From Pseudoalteromonas sp. P1-25 (GTDB taxonomy: Bacteria > Pseudomonadota > Gammaproteobacteria > Enterobacterales > Alteromonadaceae): a stretch of 44,390 nucleotides of DNA. Made by a program: the position numbers and the translations under genes. Position 1 is the first letter of the stretch. The number at the start of each line of letters is the position of its first letter. The notes under the pieces are model-generated. The model searched no databases. It was not told the DNA's origin and was given only the letters and a program-made list of their open reading frames with translations. The stretch covers positions 1 through 44,390 of the forward strand of contig NZ_LKDW01000032.1 of NCBI RefSeq assembly GCF_001401805.1. The letters run 5' to 3'. Below are positions 26,746 through 36,888 of the stretch, in pieces.

Positions 26746-28563
26746 ATGTTTGCAAGTCTGTTATTTTTATCTGCAATTGTGGCAGATAACAGTCATTTAC
26801 CGCCTCTTATTCCTTGGCAAGGTAATAGCGTTTCGTTATTACAACAACAAGGCCCATTAACTACTGATTTTGAGTTATCTCAGGGCAAAGCTTCGCCAAA
26901 TTATGCCGACACAATGGCGTTTGTAGATAGGTTAGTTGCTGCAAACCCCACACAGTTTCAATCTCAAACAATAGGGTACAGTAATAGCAATCGAGCTATT
27001 AAAATGTTGGTTGCCAGTGAGCAAGGGTTCTTTGAAGCAGGGCAGATGGCTAACAGTACTAAGCCAACTATTCTTATCCAAGCCGGTATTCATGCAGGTG
27101 AGATAGATGGAAAAGACGCTATGTTTATGTTGCTGCGCGATATTGCAACAGGTAAGCGCCGTGATATTTTAAAAAAGGTAAACATACTTTTTATTCCTAT
27201 CTTAAACGTAGATGGCCATGAGCGTAGCAGTGCATTTAATCGTATAAATCAGCGCGGCCCTGCAAAAATGGGCTTTAGAACCAATGCAAATAATCTAAAC
27301 CTTAATCGCGATTACACTAAGTTAGATACACCCGAGGTAAGAAGTGTTTTAAAGGTTATTAATGATTATAACCCCAACTTGTATATTGATGTGCATGTTA
27401 CTGATGGCGCAGATTATCAATACGATGTTACCTATGGTTATAATCCCGTTTTTGCCAGTGAATCACCTGCTATATCAGCTGCGCTAGACCGATACTTCAA
27501 ACCTGTAATAGATGAAAAGTTAGCATCGCAAGGACATATACCAGGGCCATTAGTGTTTGTTATGGATAAACGCGACTTTAAAAAAGGCCTTGCAGGTTGG
27601 GTGGCTACACCGCGATTTTCAAACGGGTGGGGCGATTTAAAATCATTACCAACAATTTTAGTTGAAAACCATTCTTTAAAACCTTATCAGCAACGCGTAT
27701 TAGGCACCTATGTATTTTTAGATGGGGCGATAAACGCACTTTCTCAGTACAGCCATGAGCTTGCTAACGCCGTAAAAAAAGAACAAGAATTTGTACCTGA
27801 TAAACTAATTGTTAAACGATCTTATGCAAAACAAGTAGACACAATTAGTGAGTTTAAGGGGGTAGAGTATACTTCAAGTGTAAGTGCGCTTTCGGGGCAA
27901 ACTGAAGTTAAATATTTGGGAAAAGCCTATACCTACACTGACTTACCGATTTATTGGCAAAAACAGGTTGAACGAGTTGTTGATGTGCCGCAGGCGTTTT
28001 TTGTACCGCCCGTGTATAGCGATATAATAGAAAAGCTTAAGTTACATGGGGTGTCTGTAAATAAACTTAAAGGCGCGAATACACAACCATTAAAGCTTGC
28101 TAAAGTATTGGATTATTCGTTTGATAAAGCCCCGTTTGAAGGGCGTTTTAGAGTCTCAGCAAGTTTTGATTATGTGCCTGCGATAAATGTAGATTTAGAT
28201 GGTTGGTATCAAGTAAACACGCAACAAAAGGCTGGGGAATTAGCGGTTCATTTATTACACCCAGAAGCTCCTGATTCATTTTTTGCGTGGGGTGAATTTA
28301 ATACGATTTTTCAACGAACAGAGTATATGGAAAATTACGCGTTAATCCCATACGCACGGAAAATGCTTAAAGACAACCCAAAACTTGCCCTTGAGTTTGA
28401 TAAAAAACTTAAAGATAAAGCGTTTGCGCACGATGCCAATGCACGTTTGAACTGGTTATATTCACATACCCCATTTTATGATGAAGCGTATTTAAAATAC
28501 CCAATTTTAATGTCGTATGAGCAAGTAGCCGTTATTCCCGATCAAAAAGATAAAGAAATTTAA
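26746..28563 (+). CDS. Secreted M14-family zinc carboxypeptidase
   Basis: 605 residues from ATG at 26746; this start gives the short signal peptide MFASLLFLSAIVADN, and a TTG at 26731 would spoil it. The M14 (carboxypeptidase A) zinc site is visible as His116 and Glu119 (GIHAGEIDGKD) and His217 (YIDVHVTDG), with the likely catalytic Glu307 in TILVENHSLK. The catalytic domain covers about residues 40-340. The C-terminal 260 residues are an extension of unknown role, found in similar marine peptidases. It is probably periplasmic or exported. The MBL-fold gene starts one base after its stop, so they form an operon. Confidence 0.85.
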   Translation: MFASLLFLSAIVADNSHLPPLIPWQGNSVSLLQQQGPLTTDFELSQGKASPNYADTMAFVDRLVAANPTQFQSQTIGYSNSNRAIKMLVASEQGFFEAGQMANSTKPTILIQAGIHAGEIDGKDAMFMLLRDIATGKRRDILKKVNILFIPILNVDGHERSSAFNRINQRGPAKMGFRTNANNLNLNRDYTKLDTPEVRSVLKVINDYNPNLYIDVHVTDGADYQYDVTYGYNPVFASESPAISAALDRYFKPVIDEKLASQGHIPGPLVFVMDKRDFKKGLAGWVATPRFSNGWGDLKSLPTILVENHSLKPYQQRVLGTYVFLDGAINALSQYSHELANAVKKEQEFVPDKLIVKRSYAKQVDTISEFKGVEYTSSVSALSGQTEVKYLGKAYTYTDLPIYWQKQVERVVDVPQAFFVPPVYSDIIEKLKLHGVSVNKLKGANTQPLKLAKVLDYSFDKAPFEGRFRVSASFDYVPAINVDLDGWYQVNTQQKAGELAVHLLHPEAPDSFFAWGEFNTIFQRTEYMENYALIPYARKMLKDNPKLALEFDKKLKDKAFAHDANARLNWLYSHTPFYDEAYLKYPILMSYEQVAVIPDQKDKEI

Positions 28564-28564
28564 T

Positions 28565-29206
28565 ATGCACGTTATTACGATACCCGTGACTCCTTTTTCT
28601 CAAAATTGCAGAATAATTAGCTGTACAGAAACAAAGCAAGCAGTAGTAATTGACCCAGGTGGCGACACACAAAAAATTATAGCCACGCTTAATGAACACA
28701 AATTAGTATTGAGCGCTATTTGGCTTACGCATGGGCATTTAGACCATGTAGGTGCAGCTGATGAATTACGCGCACATTACAATGTACAAATTATTGGCCC
28801 ACAAAAAGATGAGTCATTTTGGTTTGAAAACCTGCCTATGCAAGCACAAATGTTTGGATTTCCAGCTATTAAAGCCTTTTACCCTGATATTTGGCTTAAT
28901 CATAATGATGTATTAACGCTTGGCAAACTTAGCTTTAGTGTTAAGCATTGCCCAGGGCACACACCTGGTCACATTGTGTTTTATGAACCTGATCAGCAAT
29001 GCGTTATTGTTGGCGATGTTATTTTTAAAGGGGCTATAGGGCGTACAGATTTCCCTAAAGGCAACACAGAGCAGCTGATTGAGTCTATTAAAAGCCATAT
29101 TTTAACGCTTGAAGATAACACGCGTATTTTAGCCGGCCATGGTGAAGATTCGACTGTAGGCCACGAAAAACGCACTAATCCATTTATAAGTGGCCAATTT
29201 GGTTAA
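28565..29206 (+). CDS. Metallo-beta-lactamase-fold hydrolase, YcbL/glyoxalase II-like
   Basis: 213 residues. The metal motif is THGHLDHVG (His56, His58, Asp60, His61), with further ligands in CPGHTPGH, VGDVIFKGAIGRTDFP and LAGHGEDSTVGHEK. Length and motifs fit the YcbL group, a short form related to glyoxalase II that lacks its C-terminal glutathione-binding domain. It probably hydrolyses a thioester, but the substrate is not known. It is co-transcribed with the M14 peptidase gene, although a shared pathway is not obvious. Confidence 0.87.
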   Translation: MHVITIPVTPFSQNCRIISCTETKQAVVIDPGGDTQKIIATLNEHKLVLSAIWLTHGHLDHVGAADELRAHYNVQIIGPQKDESFWFENLPMQAQMFGFPAIKAFYPDIWLNHNDVLTLGKLSFSVKHCPGHTPGHIVFYEPDQQCVIVGDVIFKGAIGRTDFPKGNTEQLIESIKSHILTLEDNTRILAGHGEDSTVGHEKRTNPFISGQFG

Positions 29207-29296
29207 TTAAAATCCATGAAAATGCAAAATTATTGCAGACGGAATTTTAAATTGGCTGTATAATTTAACCAGTTTATTAGATAAATAAGAAATAAA

Positions 29297-29755
29297 ATGT
29301 CTCTAAATCACGTAGATCGCCAAATTTTGGCACTTTTACAACAGGACGCAAGTCTTTCAACTGCTGAAATTGCAGACAAAGTAGGCTTATCTCAATCACC
29401 TTGTTGGCGACGCATTGCTAAGCTTGAACAAGATGGCTACATCAAAAGTAAAGTGGCGCTTTTAGATGAGAAAAAGCTTGGTTTTGACATGCTTGTATAC
29501 GCACATGTGCGCTTATCAAACCATGGCAAGAAAAACTTAGCTGAGTTTGAAAAGCTAATTATGAGCTATGACGAAGTGACAGAATGTTACACAATGGCCG
29601 GTACTATGGACTTTATGCTGCGTATAATCTCACAGGGTATAGAAGGCTATGAGCACTTTGTACGTGACAATTTACTCAGCTTAGAATACGTTCAAGAGGT
29701 TCACTCTAACGTAACCATGACATGTGTAAAACGCAGTACATCTCTTCCTCTATAA
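29297..29755 (+). CDS. Lrp/AsnC-family transcriptional regulator
   Basis: 152 residues. N-terminal helix-turn-helix (about 1-60: DRQILALLQQDASLSTAEIA, then GLSQSPCWRRIAKLEQDGYI, each 20 residues) and a RAM/AsnC ligand-binding domain (about 65-150, with ECYTMAGTMDFMLRI). These regulators sense amino acids. It is single, followed by a terminator and then the SulP gene on the same strand; its target is unknown. Confidence 0.92.
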   Translation: MSLNHVDRQILALLQQDASLSTAEIADKVGLSQSPCWRRIAKLEQDGYIKSKVALLDEKKLGFDMLVYAHVRLSNHGKKNLAEFEKLIMSYDEVTECYTMAGTMDFMLRIISQGIEGYEHFVRDNLLSLEYVQEVHSNVTMTCVKRSTSLPL

Positions 29756-29820
29756 AATAAACAACACAAAGTTAAGCTATACTAACAAAGCTAATAACGC
29801 TGTGTGCGAATTGTTAAATG

Positions 29821-29851
29821 AGCGCTAATTTGGTAACATTTAGCGCTTTTT
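29821..29851 (+). terminator. Terminator between the Lrp-type and SulP genes
   Basis: AGCGCTAA (29821-29828) / TTAGCGCT (29840-29847) followed by T residues. It ends 34 bases before the SulP start. Confidence 0.8.
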
Positions 29852-29884
29852 CGATCCTAACCAAATAACCCCCTGAGGAACTCA

Positions 29885-31441
29885 ATGTTTAACTTACTCA
29901 GCAAAGCGCCTAGCTCTGCTAAAAACGATATTTTATCTGGCTTAACTGTAGCACTTGCTCTCGTTCCAGAAGCTGTTGCGTTTGCTTTTGTAGCAAATGT
30001 CGAACCTTTAGTTGGTCTCTATGCCGCGTTTATCGTTGGTTTAATTACGGCTATTTTTGGTGGCCGCCCTGGTATGATTTCGGGCGCTACCGGTGCATTA
30101 GCGGTTGTAATGGTAAGTTTGGTACTCGATCACGGTGTTGAGTATTTATTTGCCACAGTGCTCTTGATGGGGATACTGCAAATACTCGCGGGGGTATTTA
30201 AGCTTGGTAAGTTTATTCGTATGGTTCCGCATCCTGTTATGCTCGGCTTCGTAAATGGATTAGCGATAGTTATATTTTTAGCACAACTTGGCCAGTTTAA
30301 AGTACCCGATGGCGCAGGCGGCCAGCAATGGATGACGGGCGAAGCCCTTTACATTATGTTAGGCTTAGTCGCGTTAACCATGGCTATCATTCACTTTTTA
30401 CCTAAGCTAACTACTGCGGTGCCTTCTTCTTTAGTGGCTATTGTAACAGTAACCGCGTTAGTAATAGGTCTTGATTTAGACTCACGCACTGTACTTGATT
30501 TTCTAAAAGGGATGACAGGTAATGAATCGGCGACTATTGCCGGCGGCTTGCCAGAGTTTCATATACCAATGGTTCCATTTACCTTAGACACTTTTTATAT
30601 CATTTTTCCGTATGCATTAATTTTAGCGGCTATAGGCTTAATTGAGTCGTTGTTAACGCTGAGCCTAATTGATGAAATTACCGAAACCCGTGGTCACTCA
30701 AATAAAGAGTGTATTGGCCAAGGTGCTGCCAATGTAACGTGTGGCTTTTTTGGCGCTATGGGTGGCTGTGCCATGATTGGGCAATCGATGATTAACATTA
30801 ATTCGGGCGGACGCTCGCGCTTGTCGGGTATAAGTGCAGCATTAATGCTACTTGCTTTTATTATATTCGCATCAAGTTTAATTGAAATGATCCCATTGGC
30901 AGCGCTTGTCGGTGTTATGTTTATGGTTGTGCTTGGTACGTTTGAATGGGCAAGCTTTAAAATGATGAAGCGCGTACCACTGTCTGATGCCTTTGTGATT
31001 GTATTAGTATCTGGTGTGACTGTAATAACAGATTTAGCCATTGCTGTGTGTGTTGGTGTTATTGTTTCTGCCTTAGTTTTTGCTTGGCAACATGCAAAAC
31101 ATATTTACACAACTAACTACATTGACGAGCAAGGTGCTAAAGTATACGAACTGCATGGCCCGTTATTTTTCGGCTCAGTGAAAAATTTCTCTGAGTTATT
31201 TGATGTTAAAAGTGACCCTAAAGATGTAATTATTGAGTTTAAACACAGTCGCGTTGCCGATCACAGTGCTATAGAAGCCATAGACAGCCTAGCTGATAAA
31301 TACACAAAAGCAGGTAAGCAGCTTCACTTACGCCACTTAAGTAAAGATTGTAAGCAGTTGTTACACAAAGCACGTGATTTAGTAGAGGTTAACGTAATTG
31401 AAGACCCAACTTATAAAGTAGCCTCAGATAAGCTTGCCTAG
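29885..31441 (+). CDS. SulP-family anion transporter with STAS domain
   Basis: 518 residues. About 12-14 membrane segments (residues 15-405) carry SulP signatures: [20 protein letters not shown] (20 residues), the [12 protein letters not shown] stretch and [15 protein letters not shown]. The C-terminal STAS domain (about 420-510) contains [12 protein letters not shown] and [13 protein letters not shown]. SulP proteins carry sulfate, bicarbonate or other anions, often with Na+ or H+; the substrate here cannot be told, and no carbonic anhydrase or sulfur gene is adjacent. AGGA precedes the ATG. It is monocistronic with a strong terminator. Confidence 0.9.
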   Translation: MFNLLSKAPSSAKNDILSGLTVALALVPEAVAFAFVANVEPLVGLYAAFIVGLITAIFGGRPGMISGATGALAVVMVSLVLDHGVEYLFATVLLMGILQILAGVFKLGKFIRMVPHPVMLGFVNGLAIVIFLAQLGQFKVPDGAGGQQWMTGEALYIMLGLVALTMAIIHFLPKLTTAVPSSLVAIVTVTALVIGLDLDSRTVLDFLKGMTGNESATIAGGLPEFHIPMVPFTLDTFYIIFPYALILAAIGLIESLLTLSLIDEITETRGHSNKECIGQGAANVTCGFFGAMGGCAMIGQSMININSGGRSRLSGISAALMLLAFIIFASSLIEMIPLAALVGVMFMVVLGTFEWASFKMMKRVPLSDAFVIVLVSGVTVITDLAIAVCVGVIVSALVFAWQHAKHIYTTNYIDEQGAKVYELHGPLFFGSVKNFSELFDVKSDPKDVIIEFKHSRVADHSAIEAIDSLADKYTKAGKQLHLRHLSKDCKQLLHKARDLVEVNVIEDPTYKVASDKLA

Positions 31442-31488
31442 TTTACAAGCTGGCTTTGTATATACGAGCTGATTGAATCGGCATTTTA

Positions 31489-31520
31489 AAAGCGAAAGGT
31501 TAAAGCCTTTCGCTTTTTTA
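31489..31520 (+). terminator. Terminator of the SulP gene
   Basis: AAAGCGAAAGG (31489-31499) / CCTTTCGCTTT (31506-31516), followed by T residues. Confidence 0.9.
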
Positions 31521-31670
31521 TTGGCTTAACTTTGCGGTAAGCCTCTTAAAAATTAAGATAGTTGGTACTGCTAACACTTTGTAATAATCGATATAATAAC
31601 CAAACCAGTGGTTAAATTAGCTAACGTAAATTTAACTTATTGGCTAACTTATACGGAGTTGTATTTTATT

Positions 31671-32744
31671 TTGAATTGGCAATCTTTAGTTGATAACAGG
31701 CAACGCTTTTTTTGGCTATTGCAAATTGCAGGCTGGATCGGTTATGCGCTTGTAAATTATATCGGCTCTAAAGTATTTGAAATGCGTGACATTTACGTGT
31801 TCGTTATATTATTAAATGCCTATGCAGGCTGTTTAATGACAGTCCCACTTCGTTATATTTACAGAAAAACTTGGAATGCATCACCGTGGATATTAATGGT
31901 GGTTGTATTTGGTGCCTCGTACATTACAGGTACGTTGTGGGCAATTGTACAAAAATTTAATTTGTGGGAAATATACCGCCACGGTTACCGTCCAGAAGAT
32001 TGGTTTTACTATTTACAGCATGGATTAGATTCTGTTTACATAATTTTGTGTTGGAGTGGCTTATACTTTGGCATAAAGTATTATCAGCTATTACAAAGTG
32101 AGCGACAAAAAGCGCTTAAAGCCACTACAATGGCCCATGAAGCGCAATTAAAAATGCTCAGATATCAACTTAACCCGCATTTTTTATTTAATACGCTTAA
32201 TGCTATTTCTACATTAGTTTTGGTAAAAGAAAACAAAGATGCTAACTTAATGGTGGCAAGGTTGAGTGACTTTTTGCGATATACGCTAAATACCGACCCC
32301 ATTAAAAAAGTGCCTTTAGAGCAAGAGCTACACGCACTAATGCTGTATTTAGAAATAGAGCGGGTCAGATTTGATGAACGCTTAAAAGTAAATATAGATG
32401 TAAGCGAGCAAGCAAAAGAGGCCCTTGTGCCGAGCTTAATTTTGCAACCGATAATAGAAAACGCAATTAAATACGCTATTGCGCATATGTCACAAGGCGG
32501 TGTGATAGACATAAAAGCACAGGTTTTTGCCAACGAGCTACTACTTGAAGTAGGTGATAATGGCCCCGGTACCGAACTAATAGACGGACAACTTGTAAAT
32601 GCACAAGGGGTAGGGGTAGCAAATACCAAAGACAGATTAAAAACGCTCTATGAAAATAATTATTCGTTTGTATTATCACATAATACGCCAAGTGGATTGA
32701 AAGTTAATCTGCGAGTACCGTTTGAGAAGGCTGTGAAGAAATGA
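31671..32744 (+). CDS. LytS/YehU-type sensor histidine kinase
   Basis: About 357 residues from TTG at 31671 (NWQSLVDNRQRFFWLLQIAG follows); GGAG lies at 31655-31658, slightly far. A GTG at 31608 would add 21 residues with no ribosome-binding site. There are about four membrane segments in the first ~145 residues, then a coiled linker and the His_kinase domain with phospho-acceptor His170 in RYQLNPHFLFNTLN. The ATP-binding domain has PIIENAIKYAI and DNGPGTE. The input signal is unknown. Its stop overlaps the response regulator start by 4 bases (ATGA), so they work as a pair. Confidence 0.9.
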   Translation: MNWQSLVDNRQRFFWLLQIAGWIGYALVNYIGSKVFEMRDIYVFVILLNAYAGCLMTVPLRYIYRKTWNASPWILMVVVFGASYITGTLWAIVQKFNLWEIYRHGYRPEDWFYYLQHGLDSVYIILCWSGLYFGIKYYQLLQSERQKALKATTMAHEAQLKMLRYQLNPHFLFNTLNAISTLVLVKENKDANLMVARLSDFLRYTLNTDPIKKVPLEQELHALMLYLEIERVRFDERLKVNIDVSEQAKEALVPSLILQPIIENAIKYAIAHMSQGGVIDIKAQVFANELLLEVGDNGPGTELIDGQLVNAQGVGVANTKDRLKTLYENNYSFVLSHNTPSGLKVNLRVPFEKAVKK

Positions 32745-33565
32745 CTAAAATTAAAACCATCATTGTTGATGATGAACCATTAGCAAGAAAGGGCTTAGCA
32801 GTAAGACTTGAAGAATATACAGATATAGAAGTAGTTAAACTGTGTAGTTCTGGCTCTGATGCAATAGAAGCATGTAAAGAGCACCCAGTAGACTTAGTTT
32901 TTTTAGATATACAGATGCCAGGAATGAATGGCTTTGAAGTTGCCCGTGCCTTAAGCGAAAGCACTAAAGCGTTACCCGCAATTGTGTTTGTTACTGCGTT
33001 TGATCAATTTGCAGTAAAGGCCTTTGAAATACATGCTTTGGATTACATTTTAAAACCCGTTGACGATAACAGACTAAAACAGGCGGTAGAAAAAGTGCAT
33101 AGTTACTTAAAAACACAGCAAGACAACGCCCATAAGAAAAAACTAGCGAGTTTTGTTGCCGGTATTACAGGTAATAATTGTGAAGAAATACTTAAAAAAT
33201 TGGCCACGGGCGATACCCTAACCGACAAACGTTACCCAGAATCATTAGCTGTTAAAGAGCAGGGAGAAATTATTCGTGTGCCGGTTGCGACAATTCAGTG
33301 GGTAGATGCCGCGGGCGATTATATGTGTTTACATTGCCAAGACGGGCAAACACATATATTGCGCAAAACAATGAAAGAGCTTGAGCAAGAGCTCGATCCA
33401 CATTTGTTTGTTCGCGTTCATCGCAGTGCCATTGTAAATACTAAACAAATAAGCAAGCTGGTGACACAAGTAAGTGGCGAGTATTTATTAGTGCTTGAAA
33501 ACGGACAAGAGCTTAAAGTAAGCCGAAGCTACCGCGATAAAGTAAAAGCAGCGCTGGCCAGCTAG
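32741..33565 (+). CDS. LytTR-family response regulator
   Basis: 274 residues. Receiver domain (1-120) with Asp10, Asp11, the phosphorylated Asp56 (FLDIQMPG), Thr85 and Lys105 (YILKPVD). A C-terminal LytTR DNA-binding domain (about 165-274) carries IQWVDAAGDYMCLH and FVRVHRSAIVN. The layout matches E. coli BtsR/YpdB and the LytR group. It is translated right after the kinase gene. Its target genes are unknown; the SulP gene upstream is one candidate by position only. Confidence 0.93.
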   Translation: MTKIKTIIVDDEPLARKGLAVRLEEYTDIEVVKLCSSGSDAIEACKEHPVDLVFLDIQMPGMNGFEVARALSESTKALPAIVFVTAFDQFAVKAFEIHALDYILKPVDDNRLKQAVEKVHSYLKTQQDNAHKKKLASFVAGITGNNCEEILKKLATGDTLTDKRYPESLAVKEQGEIIRVPVATIQWVDAAGDYMCLHCQDGQTHILRKTMKELEQELDPHLFVRVHRSAIVNTKQISKLVTQVSGEYLLVLENGQELKVSRSYRDKVKAALAS

Positions 33566-33584
33566 TTTACTATTTTACAGACAT

Positions 33585-33613
33585 AAAAAATGCGAGCTTA
33601 GCTCGCATTTTTT
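33585..33613. terminator. Bidirectional terminator between the LytTR regulator and pykA
   Basis: AAAAAATGCGAGC / GCTCGCATTTTTT with a short loop, 20 bases after the regulator stop. It serves both convergent genes. Confidence 0.92.
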
Positions 33614-33627
33614 ATATAAGGCAGAAA

Positions 33628-35064
33628 CTACGCAACAGTTACAATTTTCATTGTGTTGGTTGCGCCCACAGTTTCCATAGAGTCGCCGTGAGTAATAATG
33701 ACTGTCTCACCTGATTTCAAAGAGCCTTGTGCTACAAGGGTATCAAGGGCTGCTTTTACCATGCCGTCTTTTTCAGTTTTAGTCGAGTCAAAAAACACAG
33801 GGTAAACACCACGATAAAGCGCAGTTTGACCTAGCGTACTAGCATGACGTGACAGCGAGTAAATAGGTAAACCAGAGCTGATACGCGACATAAGTTTAGC
33901 GGTGCTGCCTGACTCCGTTAAAGTAACAATTGCTTTTACCGAATCTAAATGGTTTGCAGCGTACATAGCCGAAAGCGCGATAGATTCTGCATTGTTAGAA
34001 AACCGGCTGTCTAAACGGTGCTTAGATACATGAGTCTCTTTTTGCGATTCTGCGCCTAAACAAACACGGGCCATTGTGGCTACTGTTTCTTCAGGGTAAT
34101 CACCGGCAGCGGTTTCTGCTGAAAGCATAACTGCATCTGTGCCATCAAGCACGGCATTTGCTACATCCATAACCTCTGCGCGTGTTGGCATTGGGTTATC
34201 GATCATCGATTCCATCATTTGTGTTGCGGTTACAACAGTACGGTTTAATGAACGAGCACGACGTATAATGAGTTTTTGTTTACCCATCAGTGCAGCATCG
34301 CCAATTTCAACACCTAAGTCACCACGGGCAACCATAACAGCATCTGATGCTAATACAATGTCATCTACTGCTTCTTGTGTTTCTACGGCTTCAGCACGTT
34401 CAATTTTTGCAAGTAACTGTGCTTTAGAGCCAGCCGCTTCAGCTAAAGAGCGTACGTAACGCATATCATCGCCACTGCGTGGGAATGATACTGCAATGTA
34501 ATCAACATCTATTTCAGCGGCTGTGATTAAATCTTCTTTGTCTTTTTCTGTAAATGCAGGGGCTGTTAAACCACCACCTAAACGGTTAATACCTTTATTA
34601 TTTGATAAAACGCCACCTACAGTTACTGAGCAGTGCACTAAGTGACCGTCAACTTGTTCAACAGTAAGTTGAATAAGACCATCATTTAATAGTAACAAAT
34701 CCCCAGGGCTTACATCTTGTGGTAATTCTTTGTAATCAATACCGACTGCGTTAACATCGCCTTCACCTTTTTCCATTTTTGCATCTAAGGTGAACTTAGC
34801 GCCTACTTCAAGGTTTACTTTACCTTCTTTAAACGTTGAAACACGAATTTTAGGGCCTTGAAGGTCTGCAAGTATAGCTACATGTTTACCTAATTTTGTG
34901 GCTATCTCGCGTACAGCTTGTGCACGGTCTTTGTGATCTTGTGCAACACCATGTGAGAAGTTTAAACGTACTACATTAGCGCCAGCGCGAATAATTTTTT
35001 CTAAGTTGTTATCTCGATCTGTTGCAGGCCCAAGTGTAGCGACTATTTTTGTGCGTCTTAGCAT
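33628..35064 (-). CDS. pykA: Pyruvate kinase, PykA type
   Basis: 478 residues from ATG at 35064; AGGAG lies 7 bases upstream. Converts phosphoenolpyruvate and ADP to pyruvate and ATP. The start [20 protein letters not shown] (20 residues) and the [18 protein letters not shown] region match E. coli PykA better than PykF. The active-site Lys lies in [11 protein letters not shown], and the metal/phosphate segment is [13 protein letters not shown], followed by [10 protein letters not shown] and MLSAETAAG. The C-terminal domain is complete. It is divergent from gnd across a 384-base region with a palindromic operator-like site. Confidence 0.95.
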   Translation of the reverse strand: MLRRTKIVATLGPATDRDNNLEKIIRAGANVVRLNFSHGVAQDHKDRAQAVREIATKLGKHVAILADLQGPKIRVSTFKEGKVNLEVGAKFTLDAKMEKGEGDVNAVGIDYKELPQDVSPGDLLLLNDGLIQLTVEQVDGHLVHCSVTVGGVLSNNKGINRLGGGLTAPAFTEKDKEDLITAAEIDVDYIAVSFPRSGDDMRYVRSLAEAAGSKAQLLAKIERAEAVETQEAVDDIVLASDAVMVARGDLGVEIGDAALMGKQKLIIRRARSLNRTVVTATQMMESMIDNPMPTRAEVMDVANAVLDGTDAVMLSAETAAGDYPEETVATMARVCLGAESQKETHVSKHRLDSRFSNNAESIALSAMYAANHLDSVKAIVTLTESGSTAKLMSRISSGLPIYSLSRHASTLGQTALYRGVYPVFFDSTKTEKDGMVKAALDTLVAQGSLKSGETVIITHGDSMETVGATNTMKIVTVA

Positions 35065-35202
35065 CAAATTCTCCTGTGTGCTTAGATGTATAAGCAGGTT
35101 GACGGTTATTTTGTGACTTCAAAATACTTATAACTTATGTACAAACATTTTTAGTTATAGGCAAACTAGTTAGTATTGCCACTATTTTATACAAAACGAA
35201 TA

Positions 35203-35227
35203 TGTCATCATTATGACACCGGTGTCA
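35203..35227. promoter_or_regulatory. Palindromic operator-like sites between pykA and gnd
   Basis: TGACACCGGTGTCA (35214-35227) is a perfect 14-bp palindrome with a central CG, the usual design of LacI-family operators. It overlaps a second inverted repeat, TGTCAT (35203-35208) / ATGACA (35213-35218). The bound regulator is not known; a sugar-responsive repressor of central carbon genes is a reasonable guess. Confidence 0.55.
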
Positions 35228-35351
35228 AAATAGGTCAATGATCTTAAATTTAAAATGCGTAGAGTATTTGTAACCGCCAAGCCCTTATATTTGATACAAT
35301 TGCAGTGCTTTTTATTAGCGTAATAAAAAAGCATGCTGTATTAGCTCAACG

Positions 35352-35380
35352 TTCGCATTTTATGGCGGTATGAGTATAAT
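35352..35380 (+). promoter_or_regulatory. Candidate gnd promoter
   Basis: TTCGCA (35352-35357), exactly 17 bases, then a perfect TATAAT (35375-35380), about 69 bases before the gnd ATG. Confidence 0.65.
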
Positions 35381-35448
35381 GCACGCGGTATTATTTTATG
35401 AATTACTGAGTTTACTAACCAAATAGTTGTTACCGAGGAGGACACTAA

Positions 35449-36822
35449 ATGCAAGTTGCATTAGTCGGGTTAGGCGTTATGGGCAAAAACCTTGCCTTAA
35501 ACATGATTGAAAAAGGCATAACATTAGTCGCATATGATAAAAATCCACATGCGGGTGAAGAGTTATTAAGTTGTGCTAAATCGCAAGGCATGGCCGATAG
35601 ACTTCATATTGTTTCTGATTTAGGAGACATGGTAAGGCGTTTAGAAGCACCTCGCTCTATTTTATTATTAGTGCCTGCGGGCGAATTGGTTGATGCTGTA
35701 TGTAATGAGCTTGTTGAAGCTGGCGTACAGTGTAACGATATGATTGTAGATTGTGGTAACAGTAACTACAAAGACGGCATTAACCGTAAACTTAAGTATC
35801 AAAACAAATTTGAATTTGCCACCATGGGTATTTCTGGCGGTGCCGAAGGCGCACGCCATGGTCCTGCAATGATGGCAAGTGGTTCAGAAGGCGGTTGGGA
35901 GCGAATTGAACCGTGGTTTGAAAAAGTAGCAGCTAGTTACAATGGCGAGTCGTGTTTTGCCCGCGTGGGTCAATCAGCCAGTGGTCACTTTGTAAAAATG
36001 GTTCATAACGGCATTGAGTATGCAATCATGCAGCTTATTGCAGAAGTGTATCAATTACTGCGTATTGGCACCGGTCGCTCACCTAAAGAAGTGGCTGAAA
36101 TTTTTGATGACTGGTCTACCGGTCACTTAAACAGCTATTTACTTGCTATTTCTAGTCATATTTTGTCTCTTGAAAATACCAAGCAAAAACCGCTGGTTGA
36201 TTTAATTGATAACAAAGTAGGTGCAAAAGGCACAGGCCTTTGGACTGCACAAAATGCACTTGAATTAGGTATTGCAGTTCCTTCATTGGTTGCTGCGGTG
36301 CAAGCTCGTCACTTAACCAATGTATGTGACACTACCGCTGCGCAAGAGATGACGTATGCTGCTAAAGCGACCAACAAAGTTGATGTCGACCTTGAAGAGC
36401 TAAAAGATGCATTCACATTGGCGAGTTTATTAGCGTATCGCCAAGGTTTAGCATTAATAAAAGGGGCGTCTCGCACACACCAGTGGAAAGTCGATTTGTC
36501 TAAAACTCTGCAAACATGGCGTGCTGGTTGTATTATTCGTGCTGATTATTTAGATAGCGTTGCTCAAGGTGTTGAATACATTGATACACTTGAAAACGAA
36601 TCCAATTCGCTACGTAAAGTAACTGGGCAAGCAATCATGACCGGTTTAGCGTTCCCTGTACTTGCATCCACTCAAACGTATTTAGCAACATTAACTACAC
36701 CAAGTAATGGGCACTTAGTGCAAGCTCAGCGTGATTACTTTGGTGAGCATGGTATTAAAACTCACTCAGGTGAAGTGTGTCACTTAACCGATTTAGTGAG
36801 CATAGACGCAAAAGTAAGATAA
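35449..36822 (+). CDS. gnd: 6-phosphogluconate dehydrogenase (decarboxylating)
   Basis: 457 residues, slightly shorter than E. coli Gnd (468). Oxidises 6-phosphogluconate to ribulose 5-phosphate with NADP+ in the pentose phosphate pathway. It has the dinucleotide fold GLGVMGKNLALNM, the substrate loop GISGGAEGARHGPAMM, the catalytic Lys/Asn region HFVKMVHNGIEYAIMQLIAE (20 residues) and the GTGLWT block. GAGGAGG precedes the ATG. It is monocistronic here with its own terminator; zwf and pgl are not beside it in this window. Confidence 0.95.
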   Translation: MQVALVGLGVMGKNLALNMIEKGITLVAYDKNPHAGEELLSCAKSQGMADRLHIVSDLGDMVRRLEAPRSILLLVPAGELVDAVCNELVEAGVQCNDMIVDCGNSNYKDGINRKLKYQNKFEFATMGISGGAEGARHGPAMMASGSEGGWERIEPWFEKVAASYNGESCFARVGQSASGHFVKMVHNGIEYAIMQLIAEVYQLLRIGTGRSPKEVAEIFDDWSTGHLNSYLLAISSHILSLENTKQKPLVDLIDNKVGAKGTGLWTAQNALELGIAVPSLVAAVQARHLTNVCDTTAAQEMTYAAKATNKVDVDLEELKDAFTLASLLAYRQGLALIKGASRTHQWKVDLSKTLQTWRAGCIIRADYLDSVAQGVEYIDTLENESNSLRKVTGQAIMTGLAFPVLASTQTYLATLTTPSNGHLVQAQRDYFGEHGIKTHSGEVCHLTDLVSIDAKVR

Positions 36823-36843
36823 TTACCGCGTTTATAAAATAAT

Positions 36844-36870
36844 AAAGGCACGCTGTTTAGCGTGCCTTTT
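36844..36870. terminator. Bidirectional terminator between gnd and ansA
   Basis: AAAGGCACGCT (36844-36854) / AGCGTGCCTTT (36859-36869), 4-base loop, T-tract on the right. Confidence 0.9.
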
Positions 36871-36888
36871 GCGTTTTGGTAACACAAA

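Larger units (their letters stand above)
35065..35448. other. Divergent control region of pykA and gnd
   Basis: 384 bases with no gene. It holds the overlapping palindromes at 35203-35227 and a good gnd promoter at 35352-35380. On the minus strand several AT-rich -10-like hexamers could serve pykA; none stands out. Confidence 0.6.
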
